Shown in pieces: positions 28,096-38,700 of a stretch of DNA of 64,000 nt. Origin of the DNA: DASCNA01 sp036011305 (GTDB lineage: Bacteria; Verrucomicrobiota; Lentisphaeria; Victivallales; GWF2-38-69); the NCBI GenBank assembly GCA_036011305.1, contig DASCNA010000176.1, positions 1 to 64,000 on the forward strand, given 5' to 3'. Below the pieces are notes generated by a model. The model had not been told where the DNA came from and did not search any database. It saw only the letters and a list, made by a program, of their open reading frames with translations. A program made the position numbers and the translations under genes. Position 1 is the stretch's first letter. Each line of letters starts with the position of its first letter.

Positions 28096-29559
28096 TTACA
28101 TAACCTTGTTTACGGCTTCTATTATTCCGTTTTTCAAAATATCAAAAATAGAGATTGTAACAAATTCATTCATACCAGCAAAATTATTCAAATCAACTCC
28201 CCAATGTTCTTTCATTCCAAGAATATGCGTAGTTATTTTCTTTACTCCTTGTTTTGATCCGTCGAAATTATTCCATAAACCGTTATACATTTCTATAAAC
28301 TCGGCATTATCTACAGGCTGGTATGTTTCACCATTTCTCACTCCTCTATAAAATACTATTAATGCTGCAAGAGAAAACAGAAGTTTTTTAGGTAAAACAC
28401 CGTTATTCATTTCCATATACTTAATAACAGAGGGGAGGATACGTGTTTTGTACTTGGTGGTTGAATTTAATGATATAGAAAAAAGTTCATGCCTGATGAA
28501 AGGATTTTTAAATCTAGTAATCACATCATTGGCAAATTCAACTAATTCGTTATGCGGAAGATTAACTGTCGGTACAATCTCTTCAAAAATAACGTCTCTT
28601 AGATATTTCCCTAAAATATCATGTTCTACAGTTTCTCGTACTGTATCAATTCCATATAAATATCCAACTGGTACAATTGAAGTATGAGCTCCATTTAATA
28701 TGCTCACTTTCCTCTGTTTATATGGTGTTATATCATCTACAAACAACACATTTAAACCTGCCTTATCTGCAGGAAAATCTTTTTGTATTTTTTTTGTTTT
28801 ATCCTCAAGAACCCATAAATGATAAATTTCCCCCTGCACTAAACAATTGTCTATATAGCCAAGTTTTTTATATATTCTATCAGCATTGCCTTTTGGAAAA
28901 CCAGGTACAATCCTGTCCACAAGAGTATTTGTAAATAAACAGCTATTATCAACCCAGTCCTTGAAGCCTGTACCTAATTTCCATAAATCTATATACTTTA
29001 AAATAAATTCCTTCAGCTTACTTCCGTTATTATCAATAAGTTCACATGGAATAATGATTAAGCCTTTTGATTTATTTCCATTGAAAAACGTAAATCTTTT
29101 ATATAATAAAGCTGTTAATTTTCCAGGAAAAGAAGTTTGAGGTTTACTATACAATTTATCTTCTGCATTATAGCTGATACCCGCTTCTGTAGTATTGGAA
29201 ATAATATATCTTAAATCTTTACCACAGACTAAGTCCATATATTCCTCATAATCACTGTAAGTATTAATGCACTTTTCGATAACATCAATCACTTCAGTAC
29301 TTTCTACAGGTTTATTATTTTTGATGCCATTAAGCTGTAAAGTATATAGGTTATCCTGTGCATTTAATCTGTCAATATTACCATTTTCAATCGGCTGAAC
29401 AATTACAACTGAACTGTCAAAATCTATTTTATTATTCATCTGCTGAATTATCCAATCAACAAAAGCTCTTAAAAAATTACCTTCTCCAAACTGAAGAACT
29501 TTAGGTGTATATTTTTTCTTTTTTACTGATACTGCATTCAAAGTTGGTAATTCCTTCAT
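28096..29559 (-). CDS. uxaB: Tagaturonate reductase (altronate oxidoreductase)
   Basis: A 487-residue mannitol-dehydrogenase-family protein matching UxaB: VLQFGEGNFLRAFVDWIIQQ (nucleotide-binding N-terminus), SNTTEAGISYNAEDK, LIIIPCELIDNNG, NTLVDRIVPGFPKG, FVDDITPYKQRKVSILNGAHTS and FYRGVRNGE. It reduces tagaturonate to altronate with NADH. First gene of the uxaBA operon, divergent from the TauE-like permease with 125 bases between. Neither uronate isomerase nor a KDG kinase is in the window. Confidence 0.92.
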   Translation of the reverse strand: MKELPTLNAVSVKKKKYTPKVLQFGEGNFLRAFVDWIIQQMNNKIDFDSSVVIVQPIENGNIDRLNAQDNLYTLQLNGIKNNKPVESTEVIDVIEKCINTYSDYEEYMDLVCGKDLRYIISNTTEAGISYNAEDKLYSKPQTSFPGKLTALLYKRFTFFNGNKSKGLIIIPCELIDNNGSKLKEFILKYIDLWKLGTGFKDWVDNSCLFTNTLVDRIVPGFPKGNADRIYKKLGYIDNCLVQGEIYHLWVLEDKTKKIQKDFPADKAGLNVLFVDDITPYKQRKVSILNGAHTSIVPVGYLYGIDTVRETVEHDILGKYLRDVIFEEIVPTVNLPHNELVEFANDVITRFKNPFIRHELFSISLNSTTKYKTRILPSVIKYMEMNNGVLPKKLLFSLAALIVFYRGVRNGETYQPVDNAEFIEMYNGLWNNFDGSKQGVKKITTHILGMKEHWGVDLNNFAGMNEFVTISIFDILKNGIIEAVNKVM

Positions 29560-29684
29560 AATATTTTCCCATATCTCAATTAATAATTAACAACTAACAA
29601 TTAATGATTATTCAATTTAATGTATAAAGAAGAGACGGCTTTTCATTTGAAATTAGATAATAATACTCTTACAGTTAAGAGATT

Positions 29685-30410
29685 ATGGATGCGAGTATTA
29701 TATGTTTAATATTGAGTATTATTTTTTTAGGATCAATAGTCAGATCGACTTTCGGTTTTGGTAATGCATTAATTACGATGCCGTTAATGAGTCTCATTAT
29801 CGGACTGCAGACTGCTGCCCCTATTTCGGCATTAATTTCTACTACAATTGCACTGGTAATTCTGATAAACAGTTGGCAGTTTGTAAATTTGAAAAGTGTC
29901 TGGAGGCTTGTAGTATCTTCTGCAGTAGGAATACCTGTAGGCATATTTATTTTGACAACAATGAATAATAAAATCCTTGTAATTATCCTAGCTATATTTC
30001 TGATTTTATTTAGTCTCTACAGATTGCTTGTAACAAAAACTATTAAAATTAAAAGCAATAAACCTGCATATTTATTTGGTTTACTGGCAGGTGTTTTCGG
30101 CGGAGCATATAATATAAACGGACCATTTATTGTGGTATATTCAACCCTAAAAAACTGGTCTCCTGTAGAATTCAGGGCTACACTGCAAGGATATTTTTTT
30201 CTGGCAAACCTTCTTATCATTTTTATGCAGGGGGCAAGCGGCCTGTGGACAGGAAAAGTATTTCTGATTTATTTACTGGCACTACCAGTTGTAGGTATCG
30301 CCATATATATCGGAGGAAAATTCACTCTACTCATACCAAAAGGAAAATTTGATAAAGTCATTTATATATTCTTAATATTGATCGGACTGTTTTTATTAAT
30401 ACAAAATTGA
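29685..30410 (+). CDS. TauE/SafE-family membrane permease
   Basis: A 241-residue membrane protein with about eight hydrophobic helices. It has the two-fold TauE/SafE pattern: the first half opens FLGSIVRSTFGFGNALITMPL and the second LLAGVFGGAYNINGPFIVVY. Members export sulfonates, sulfite or other organic anions; the substrate here is unknown. A short palindrome (CTCTTA/TAAGAG at 29666-29681) lies just before the start and may be an operator or a hairpin that limits translation. Divergent from uxaB; an organic-acid substrate would suit but is not shown. Confidence 0.85.
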   Translation: MDASIICLILSIIFLGSIVRSTFGFGNALITMPLMSLIIGLQTAAPISALISTTIALVILINSWQFVNLKSVWRLVVSSAVGIPVGIFILTTMNNKILVIILAIFLILFSLYRLLVTKTIKIKSNKPAYLFGLLAGVFGGAYNINGPFIVVYSTLKNWSPVEFRATLQGYFFLANLLIIFMQGASGLWTGKVFLIYLLALPVVGIAIYIGGKFTLLIPKGKFDKVIYIFLILIGLFLLIQN

Positions 30411-30418
30411 GAATACTT

Positions 30419-31126
30419 TTAATCGACGTCCCGATTAATATATTTTGCAGTGTATGGACAATTTGCAATACATATTCCACATATTGCTTTATTGATATCC
30501 TTACTAACAAAATTATTTATAGTTTTACGGCATAATCGAGCATTATAAAACTCATCCAAGTTAATATCCTGATACCAATTTTTTCCCATTATAGCATTTC
30601 CTGGGCAAACATTTTTACATTTCATGCAATTCCCACACTTTACTTCAGTTATCGGATCGTCGTATTCAAATACAGCATTTGTAAATACAGATCCCAGTCT
30701 TACAGCAGAACCATATTTTTCTGTTATAAGCAAAGCATTCTTACCTATCCACCCCAAGCCTGATAAAGTAGCTAATGTCTTGTGTGGAATATTAACTTTA
30801 AAATTATCTAAATCTGACATTCTTACAGTCGCTCCGGGCATATCAGCCAGATACCCTAGATGTGTTAAATAATCACTCGTTAAGCATGTCAGATTATCAA
30901 GTAAAAAATTTACTCTAGAATATTCCTCGCAGTAATGTGCAGTTGGCCCATTGCCTGTTTCTGCGATAATTTCAGGTTTCAATTTTACTAATATCGATAT
31001 TCCTGAAGCATAATTAGTATCCAAACCTAAAAGATAATTTAGGCTTGCAAAACCTACTGATGTTGCCCCAGATTCTATTAACAGCTCCTTAAGTTTAGAC
31101 TGTTTTTCTTTTTCAATAGTTATCAT
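30419..31126 (-). CDS. Double 4Fe-4S cluster protein, epoxyqueuosine-reductase-like
   Basis: A 235-residue protein related to the C-terminal part of QueG. The core has LSGLGWIGKNALLITEKYGSAVRLGSVFTN and two ferredoxin-type clusters: CGNCMKCKNVCP and the later CGICIANCPY, with an intermediate Cys in ARLCRK. QueG itself is about 350 residues with a larger cobalamin-binding N-terminus; that part is short here. So it is probably a relative with a different role rather than the queuosine enzyme. Convergent with the TauE gene, 8 bases apart. Confidence 0.7.
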   Translation of the reverse strand: MITIEKEKQSKLKELLIESGATSVGFASLNYLLGLDTNYASGISILVKLKPEIIAETGNGPTAHYCEEYSRVNFLLDNLTCLTSDYLTHLGYLADMPGATVRMSDLDNFKVNIPHKTLATLSGLGWIGKNALLITEKYGSAVRLGSVFTNAVFEYDDPITEVKCGNCMKCKNVCPGNAIMGKNWYQDINLDEFYNARLCRKTINNFVSKDINKAICGICIANCPYTAKYINRDVD

Positions 31127-31284
31127 AAAATATTTTATATTTAAGAGTTTTATCCTTCTGGCAAATCAAATATACTTATAACATATCACAAATATAGAAA
31201 TCTACTTTTATTTATCATTTAATCTAATATTTTATATAATTGAACTGTTCATTTATTTTACATAATTTGCCTAAGGAGGCTGAA

Positions 31285-32727
31285 ATGAAAAAAGCCAGAA
31301 TTATTGCGACATTAGGACCTGCTTCAAATAAACTTTCCATCATTGAAAGCATGGCAAAAGCCGGCATGAATGTATGTCGTTTAAATTTTTCTTTCGGAAC
31401 GAAAGAAGAGCATCTTGAGATGATAGCAAAGATACGTCAGGCTAGTAAAAATATTGGAAAATCACTTGCCATTATGCAGTGTCTACAAGGTCCAAAAATA
31501 AGAATAGGTAAACTTAAGAATCCTGTAACTGTAAAAAAAGGACAGGAAATTATTTTATCTGGAAACAGAAATCATGACTGCGAGTTTACTTTCCCTACTA
31601 CTTACAGCCAAATAGCATCAGATACAGAACCCGGGAAAAAAATTCTTATAGCAGACGGAAGAGTGATATTAAAAGTTATTGAATCCTATCCTGACAAAAA
31701 AGAAGTAAAATGTAAAGTTATTGAAGGAGGAACAATACTAACAGGCAAAGGCATCAATCTTCCGTATACTAAGATTTCACTTCCTACTTTAACAGAAAAA
31801 GACATTGAAGATGCTAAATTCGGAGCAAAAGCAAAAGTCGATTATATATCATTTTCTTTTGTGAGAAAAGGATCAGATATTGTTCAGTTGAGAAAACTGC
31901 TTGATAATAATGGTGGAAAACAGATACCTATAATTGCCAAGATAGAAAAACCTGAAGCTGTTGAAAATATCGATGAAATTATTAAAGAGTCAAATGGTAT
32001 AATGATTGCGAGAGGAGACCTGGCAGACGAACTGTCATTTGCAAAAGTCCCTATTGTGCAGAAAGAAATAATTAAAAAAGCAAATAAAAAAGGGAAAATA
32101 ACAATTATCGCCACTGAAATGTTAAGCTCTATGGTAGATAATCAACTACCTACACGTGCAGAGGTTAGCGATGTTGCAAATGGTATTTTTGACGGATCAG
32201 ATGTTGTTATGCTATCAAATGAAACAGCCATGGGAGAATTTCCTGTATTAGCCGTTAAAACGATGTCTGATATAGTAATAGAAGCAGAAAATGCATTTAT
32301 AGATGAACCATTCTATAATGATTTGGAATTACCTGATGTACATAAACTGAATGAAGCATTGTGTTCTGCTGCTGCACATTTATCTTATGACCTTAATAAT
32401 GATGCTATAGCAATATTTACAAGATCAGGATTAACTGCACAGATATTGTCTAAATATAGACCGGACTGTACTATTTTCGCAGCTACAAACAGGAAAAGAA
32501 CTTATTATAAACTTGCATTCTCTCACGGTATTTTTCCTATTTTGCTTGAAGATAAAATCTTTAAAAATGAAAAAGCAAATGCCAAAGCCATACCAGTATT
32601 GATTAATCAGCTTACAGAAAGAAGGCTAATTAATAAATCTAGAAATCTTATAGTTATTGCAGGTGATTTTTCTGAAGGAAGATGGAAAATAAATACTATA
32701 AAAGTTATGAAACTGCAATACTCTTAG
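31285..32727 (+). CDS. pyk: Pyruvate kinase
   Basis: A 480-residue pyruvate kinase. Visible motifs are RIIATLGPAS, CRLNFSFGTKEEH, QGPKIRIG, SFSFVRKGSDI, IIAKIEKPEAVENIDEI (catalytic Lys), GIMIARGDLADEL and PTRAEVSDVANGIFDGSDVVMLSNETA. Several positions differ from the usual pattern: FSFG for FSHG, IATEML for ATQML and LSNETA for LSGETA. It converts PEP and ADP to pyruvate and ATP. I start at the ATG at 31285 because AAGGAGG sits 5 bases before it; an upstream in-frame start at 31240 has none. Single gene, with about 85 bases before the AddB-like gene. Confidence 0.9.
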   Translation: MKKARIIATLGPASNKLSIIESMAKAGMNVCRLNFSFGTKEEHLEMIAKIRQASKNIGKSLAIMQCLQGPKIRIGKLKNPVTVKKGQEIILSGNRNHDCEFTFPTTYSQIASDTEPGKKILIADGRVILKVIESYPDKKEVKCKVIEGGTILTGKGINLPYTKISLPTLTEKDIEDAKFGAKAKVDYISFSFVRKGSDIVQLRKLLDNNGGKQIPIIAKIEKPEAVENIDEIIKESNGIMIARGDLADELSFAKVPIVQKEIIKKANKKGKITIIATEMLSSMVDNQLPTRAEVSDVANGIFDGSDVVMLSNETAMGEFPVLAVKTMSDIVIEAENAFIDEPFYNDLELPDVHKLNEALCSAAAHLSYDLNNDAIAIFTRSGLTAQILSKYRPDCTIFAATNRKRTYYKLAFSHGIFPILLEDKIFKNEKANAKAIPVLINQLTERRLINKSRNLIVIAGDFSEGRWKINTIKVMKLQYS

Positions 32728-32813
32728 TTTCAAATTTTAGGTTTTGTTATTAGGAGTACAAGCTTTAGATATATCCCGTTAAAAGCAAGATTTTGATTGG
32801 TGAAAAAATAGCA

Positions 32814-35732
32814 ATGTCATTAACAACAAAATTTCTAGGATGGAAGAAACCGTTGCTATATACTGCTGTTGAAAAGTTACTCAACAACAGCAGTACAGGT
32901 TTGATTGATTTGAGCAATATTATGGTTGTCACTCCAACCACCAACTCTGCTCAAAAATACAGATATTATCTGGCTAAGCAATTGGCTGAAAAAAATACGG
33001 GGTTAGTGCCGCCCAAAATAGTGACACCTGAATACTTTATTACTGGTAGCTGCCCACAGGAAAATAAGGCAAGTTATTCAGAAAGTCTACTTGCCTGGCT
33101 GACAGTATTTGAAAATTATAATATGGAAAAACTGGACAGCTTATTTCCAAATCTGCCTGATAAGAAAAACAGATTCACTTGGAATCTCAATGTAATAAAA
33201 AGCATAATAAGTTTAACAAATACCATAGCAGAAGCAGGTCATACAATAAACAGTATTGTCAGTAACTGTCAGGAAGAAATAGCTGATGATTTAGACAGGT
33301 GGAATGACCTTTTTAAACTTGAAAATGAGTATTTTAAAATACTTAACATTTACGGTTTGACGGATCCTAATTCTAGTAAAATATTTTCAACAAACACACC
33401 GGTTATGCCAGAAAGAATATGCAAAATAATTCTAATAGGAATAATTGATCCTTTACCTATAGTAACAAATTCATGGGAAAAATTATCTGAACAGATACCA
33501 ATAGAAATCTGGATTCACGCACCAGCATCAGAAAGTAACAGTTTTGATAAATGGGGCAGACCTGCAGAGATATGCTGGAAAAATAGAAAAATAGATATAG
33601 CTAACTTTGAAAACATTGTTCATATTACATCTCCTGAGAATATGCAGTATAAACTTGCTGATATACTATCAAATTTAACAGACAAAGACTCAAACTGTGT
33701 TGATTTGAACAGAACATCAATATTCACAGCAAACAATAATCTGATCCCTTATATAAGAAACTTTTTTTCAAAATACAATGTCACAACATCAGATCCTGCT
33801 GGTTCCGAATTTACTATATCTAAACTGTATATTCTCCTGAACAACCTATATAAATTTCTATCAAACAAGAACTACCAGAATTTTTCAAATCTTTTAAGAA
33901 ATCCTGATATATTAAACTACTTCAGATATAGTGATGATAGTTTCAATATAGCTATTCTACTGACCAGCTTAGATCAAGTGCAAAATAAATATCTTCCTGA
34001 GACATTTGATGATATAAATTCAATTATTATTTCTGAATCTAAAAACAGCAGTAAATACAGAATTAACATAGACTTCATTCAAACCGTATACAATCATTTT
34101 CTTTGCTTTATAAAGAGAGCAAAGATTAAATCACTGCATGATTTTCTGAATTATTTTTTAGAAGAAATTTATTCAGGGAAATCTTTTCTGAGTAATAACT
34201 TAAACGACAGCCAATTTATCGATACACTTTCGACATTTAAAACAATATTAAATGAATTTAATGAATCACGAATTAAAATTAATCATTTATCAATTACAAA
34301 ACAGTTTAATATTCTTCTAAACATCTTAGCAAAAGAAAAAATATATCCTGACAGCAAACTGGATAACAGCATTGAAATTCATGGCTGGCTTGAGACTCAA
34401 TGGGGCAGTTCTGACAATATAATTCTTACAGGAGTAAATGAAAAATATCTTCCAGGAGGCATTCAGTCAGATGTTTTCCTGCCAGATTCCTTAAAACATA
34501 AGCTCGGTATCAGAAATATTGATACCAGATTTTGTAGAGATTCATATCTTTTAACCGCTCTACTAAAATCCCATAACCAGGAAAAAATACATTTCGTAGT
34601 TAATAATGTTGATACTTCAGGAGAACCGTTAAAACCATCACGTTTGCTGTTTTTAACTGAAGGAGACAATCTGATATCAAGGTTGGATAGATTGTTTTTC
34701 CATATTGATGATAAAAATAACAATAACTCAATAAATGATTATTCTCCATCCTTCACACTCAAACCCACCAAGAAAAATATTGAACCTATTTTAAATGCGA
34801 CTGATTTCCGTAATTACCTATCAAGTCCTTTCATCTTCTATCTCAAAAAAGCATTAAGAATGGAAAAAATAGATGATAGGCAAAGTGATATTGATCCTAG
34901 ATATTTTGGTGAAATATGTCATGCAATATTGCAAAAATTCTCAGAAAAAATAGATATAAATAAAATAAATTCACTGAGTAATCTACAAAATATACTTAAA
35001 AAAATCACTAAAAAGGAAATTATAATTAGATATGGTAAAAATCTTTCACTACCATCAATTATATCTGCTGCCAGCATAGAACAGAGAATCGTAAAATCGG
35101 CTGAACAGATATTGGAGGATTACAGAACAGGATGGCGAACCATTGAAGTTGAAAAAACTTTCTCTTTAATCATCGATAATAATTTTATTTATAGATGGTC
35201 CGATTTTCCTATCGAATTAAAGGAACCTTATGTAATAAAAGGAAAAATAGACAGAATAGATAAAAATATTAAAACAGGTAAAATTAGGATAATAGATTAT
35301 AAGACAAGCGAAAAGGCTAAGCAACCTGATAAGGTTCACTATAAATCTCCCCAAAATTATGATAAATTTCCCGTATATGCAAGATTTTCACTGGATGATA
35401 AATCATATTGCTGGCTAGATCTACAATTGCCTATCTATTATTTAATGTTGAAAAATTCTGAAATAAATATCGATGGAAATCTATCTTGCTCGTATTTTAA
35501 TTTACCTAAAACAATTTCAGAAACCGGAATAATATCCTGGAATGATATTAATAACTTTATTCCATCTGCTTGTAAAGCTATTGCTGATATCATTATAAAT
35601 ATAGAGAAAAATATTTTTTGGCCGACTTACAACCTGACAGGATTTAATGATATTTTCAATGAATTCTTATTCAATTCACCAGATAAAACAATAGATGTAA
35701 CTTATATGAAAAACCTGTATAGCAATGAATGA
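32814..35732 (+). CDS. addB: AddB-like inactivated helicase / PD-(D/E)XK nuclease
   Basis: About 970 residues. The N-terminal and middle parts follow the inactive helicase layout of AddB (TPTTNSAQKYRYYLAKQL near the start; ILTGVNEKYLPGGIQSD near the middle), with no Walker A seen. The C-terminal RecB-type nuclease domain has GEICHAILQ, the metal-binding GKIDRID and IIDYKTSEKA. I see no four-cysteine Fe-S pattern as in Firmicute AddB. With the downstream helicase it should form a dimeric enzyme that processes double-strand breaks. The ATG at 32814 is preferred; a TTG at 32793 would add seven residues. It overlaps the next gene by 8 bases. Confidence 0.75.
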   Translation: MSLTTKFLGWKKPLLYTAVEKLLNNSSTGLIDLSNIMVVTPTTNSAQKYRYYLAKQLAEKNTGLVPPKIVTPEYFITGSCPQENKASYSESLLAWLTVFENYNMEKLDSLFPNLPDKKNRFTWNLNVIKSIISLTNTIAEAGHTINSIVSNCQEEIADDLDRWNDLFKLENEYFKILNIYGLTDPNSSKIFSTNTPVMPERICKIILIGIIDPLPIVTNSWEKLSEQIPIEIWIHAPASESNSFDKWGRPAEICWKNRKIDIANFENIVHITSPENMQYKLADILSNLTDKDSNCVDLNRTSIFTANNNLIPYIRNFFSKYNVTTSDPAGSEFTISKLYILLNNLYKFLSNKNYQNFSNLLRNPDILNYFRYSDDSFNIAILLTSLDQVQNKYLPETFDDINSIIISESKNSSKYRINIDFIQTVYNHFLCFIKRAKIKSLHDFLNYFLEEIYSGKSFLSNNLNDSQFIDTLSTFKTILNEFNESRIKINHLSITKQFNILLNILAKEKIYPDSKLDNSIEIHGWLETQWGSSDNIILTGVNEKYLPGGIQSDVFLPDSLKHKLGIRNIDTRFCRDSYLLTALLKSHNQEKIHFVVNNVDTSGEPLKPSRLLFLTEGDNLISRLDRLFFHIDDKNNNNSINDYSPSFTLKPTKKNIEPILNATDFRNYLSSPFIFYLKKALRMEKIDDRQSDIDPRYFGEICHAILQKFSEKIDINKINSLSNLQNILKKITKKEIIIRYGKNLSLPSIISAASIEQRIVKSAEQILEDYRTGWRTIEVEKTFSLIIDNNFIYRWSDFPIELKEPYVIKGKIDRIDKNIKTGKIRIIDYKTSEKAKQPDKVHYKSPQNYDKFPVYARFSLDDKSYCWLDLQLPIYYLMLKNSEINIDGNLSCSYFNLPKTISETGIISWNDINNFIPSACKAIADIIINIEKNIFWPTYNLTGFNDIFNEFLFNSPDKTIDVTYMKNLYSNE

Positions 35733-38700
35733 TCATATGCATCAGAATTCAAAAATAGGGAATAAGGTAATATCCGCCTCGGCAGGAAGCGGTAAGACGT
35801 TTCAACTTGCTTTGAGGTATATTGGTTTGATTGTTAAAGGTGCTACGCCTGAAAAAATAATATGTCTTACATTTTCAAAAAAAGCAGCAGGAGAAATTTT
35901 TGACAAAATTATTCAAAGACTTCTAGACTGGTACAATAACGAAGACTGCATGTTAATGGAAGTAAAAATAGCAGATATCAATCCTTTATCAAAAGATGAA
36001 ATTGTATCAATAATAAGTAAGCTGCTGGTTAAAATAAATAAACTGAATATTAGTACACTAGACAGCTTCTTTGTTAATATCCTGAGCAGTTTCCCATTTG
36101 AGTTTGGATTAAACGGTAATTTTCAAATTATTGATGAGTATGAACAGTATCTTACAAAACAGGAACTATTAAGAGACTTACTGTCATCAAACTCATCTGA
36201 TCAGGAAAAACAGATCATTTTTGAAGCTTTTAAGCAGGCAACTTTTGGCAGAGAAGAAAAAAGACCTTTCGACAAATTAAATGAATTTATTGATAAATAT
36301 CATGACTGCTTCATAAATGATCCAAATCAGAGTCACTGGGGCAATAAAAATATCATCTGGAAAAATAAATCAATAATAAACAAACCGTCTCAATCATATC
36401 TGGATAATAATATTCTTGAGTTTAAAAAAAATCTTGAAATAAGAAATGATATAAAAACTGCACAGTTTGACAGATTAAATGAATTTCTCGGAGAAATCAG
36501 TGTTTTTTCCAGTCAATATAAATTTACTGACAAAACCAATAGGTTTTTTGAAGAAAATATAATCTCTAAATTGAAGGAAATTAAATCAGGTTTGGCAATC
36601 ATAACAGTTAATAGAGGAAAGTTAAAACTGGAGCCTAAAGAGTGCAAACCTCTACTGAATATTATTAACTCTATATTTTCACTAATATTTCATCAACTGC
36701 TTGAACAGACAAAGGGCATATATAAAACATTGAACCTATATGAAAACAGGTATGAAAATATAATAAGAAAAAATGGAAAACTGACATTCAATGATATTAC
36801 TTATTTACTAAGCAATACTAATGGCGACTATAAAATATCATCATACCTTAACAAGGAAAACAAACTTTATATAGAATATCGTCTAGATTCATCATATGAT
36901 CATTGGATGCTTGATGAATTTCAGGATACCAACATAGCACAGTGGAATATTATCAGCAACCTGATAGATGAAATATTAATGGATGATACTTTCAGCAGAA
37001 GCTTTTTTTATGTAGGAGATGTTAAACAGGCCATCTATGGCTGGAGAGGCGGAGATTATTATCTTTTCGATTATATTTACAATTTATATAAAGACAGGTT
37101 TACAGTACCAGAAAAACTTTCAACATGCTATAGATCTAATGCACAGGTAATTGAAACTGTAAATAAGGTTTTTAATAATTTATCGAACATAGATAAACTG
37201 CCATATCAAACATTTGATATCTGGAAAAAAGGATGGACCACTCACTATCCGTCACCAAAAGAGAAAAATATCGGTTACACTTGTCTAATTAAATCGCCGT
37301 CAACTAAACCGAATATCGATGATAAGAAACAGTATATACTGGATATTTTACAACAAATAGAACCAGTAAAAAGAAATTTAACTGTAGGTATATTGACTTA
37401 TAAAAACGATACGGCTAAAAACATCGCAGAGTTTCTTCAGACAAATAATATTCAGGTAAGTTGCGAAGGTACCCATTCATTAACTGACAACCCTACAGTT
37501 GCATTGATTTTATCACTTATTAAATCTATCACACATCCCGGTGATTTGTTCGCATGGGAGCATGTTCTCATGTCTCCCATTCATAACTATATACAGTCGA
37601 ATTATAACTCACAGTCAATATTTATAGCAGATGAACTTAATTATATTTATGATAACAGTTTTGCCAAGTTTATAAGTAAATGGGTTAAAATCCTTTCTAA
37701 AATAATTAATTTGAAAGAGTTCGCATCTGTAAGAACCTCACAGCTGATTAACGCAGCAGAACAATTTGATAAAACAGGAAATAAAGATTCACTTGATTTT
37801 ATTCAATTTATTAACAAATATAAAATATCTTCTTCTGCACAAAACAGAAATATTCAGTTATTAACGATTTATAAATCAAAAGGTCTTGAGTACGATATTG
37901 TGATATTACCTGAACTAAAAAATAAATCAATGAACAGAATATTAAATATCGGTGCACTTCAACAGAAAAAAGGCATGGATAATATGCCAGAGTGGACAAC
38001 ATATTTACCTAGACGTAAAATAACAGAAATTAATGATACCATCGATAATTTTGTAAAAGAGCTGGATTTTGAGCATTCTTACGAGAGTTTGTGCTGTCTC
38101 TATGTAGCAATGACGCGGGCAAAGAAAGCTTTATATATGATAGCAGAATCCGGCAGCAAAACAGGTGATTCGCTATATCAATCAGATCTGCTTATTAATA
38201 CTTTAGGTACAACTCATTCAATTAAAAACAGGCAACTGGCTCCAGTTTATGAATGTGGAAATCATCAATGGTTTACCAACTATATCCAAGAGGATAAAGT
38301 ATCAGAATATGTTAAATCCTGCTCTAAATTAAATTTTAAGCTGTTAGACACTTCCAGAACAGTAACCCCTTCGCAAGTTTTAGACAAAAAAATAAATATA
38401 TCAGAAATACTGAATATTGGCACCGACTCATTTATTCAATCCGGAAACTGCATTCATTATTTATTTGAACAAATTACATGGTTAAACGATTATTGTTTTG
38501 ATGAAGAAAAACTATTCGAATTATTGAAAAGTCAATATTCAGAATCTATTACAAAAGAATCAATTAAGTTATTTAAAAATATAATTTCCGATAAAAATCT
38601 TTCAGAATTATTTACTAAGCCAACACCTCAATCGGAAGTATGGATAGAAAAAGAATTTTCACTAATAGACAATAATAGATGGCTTAGTGGTAGATTTGAC

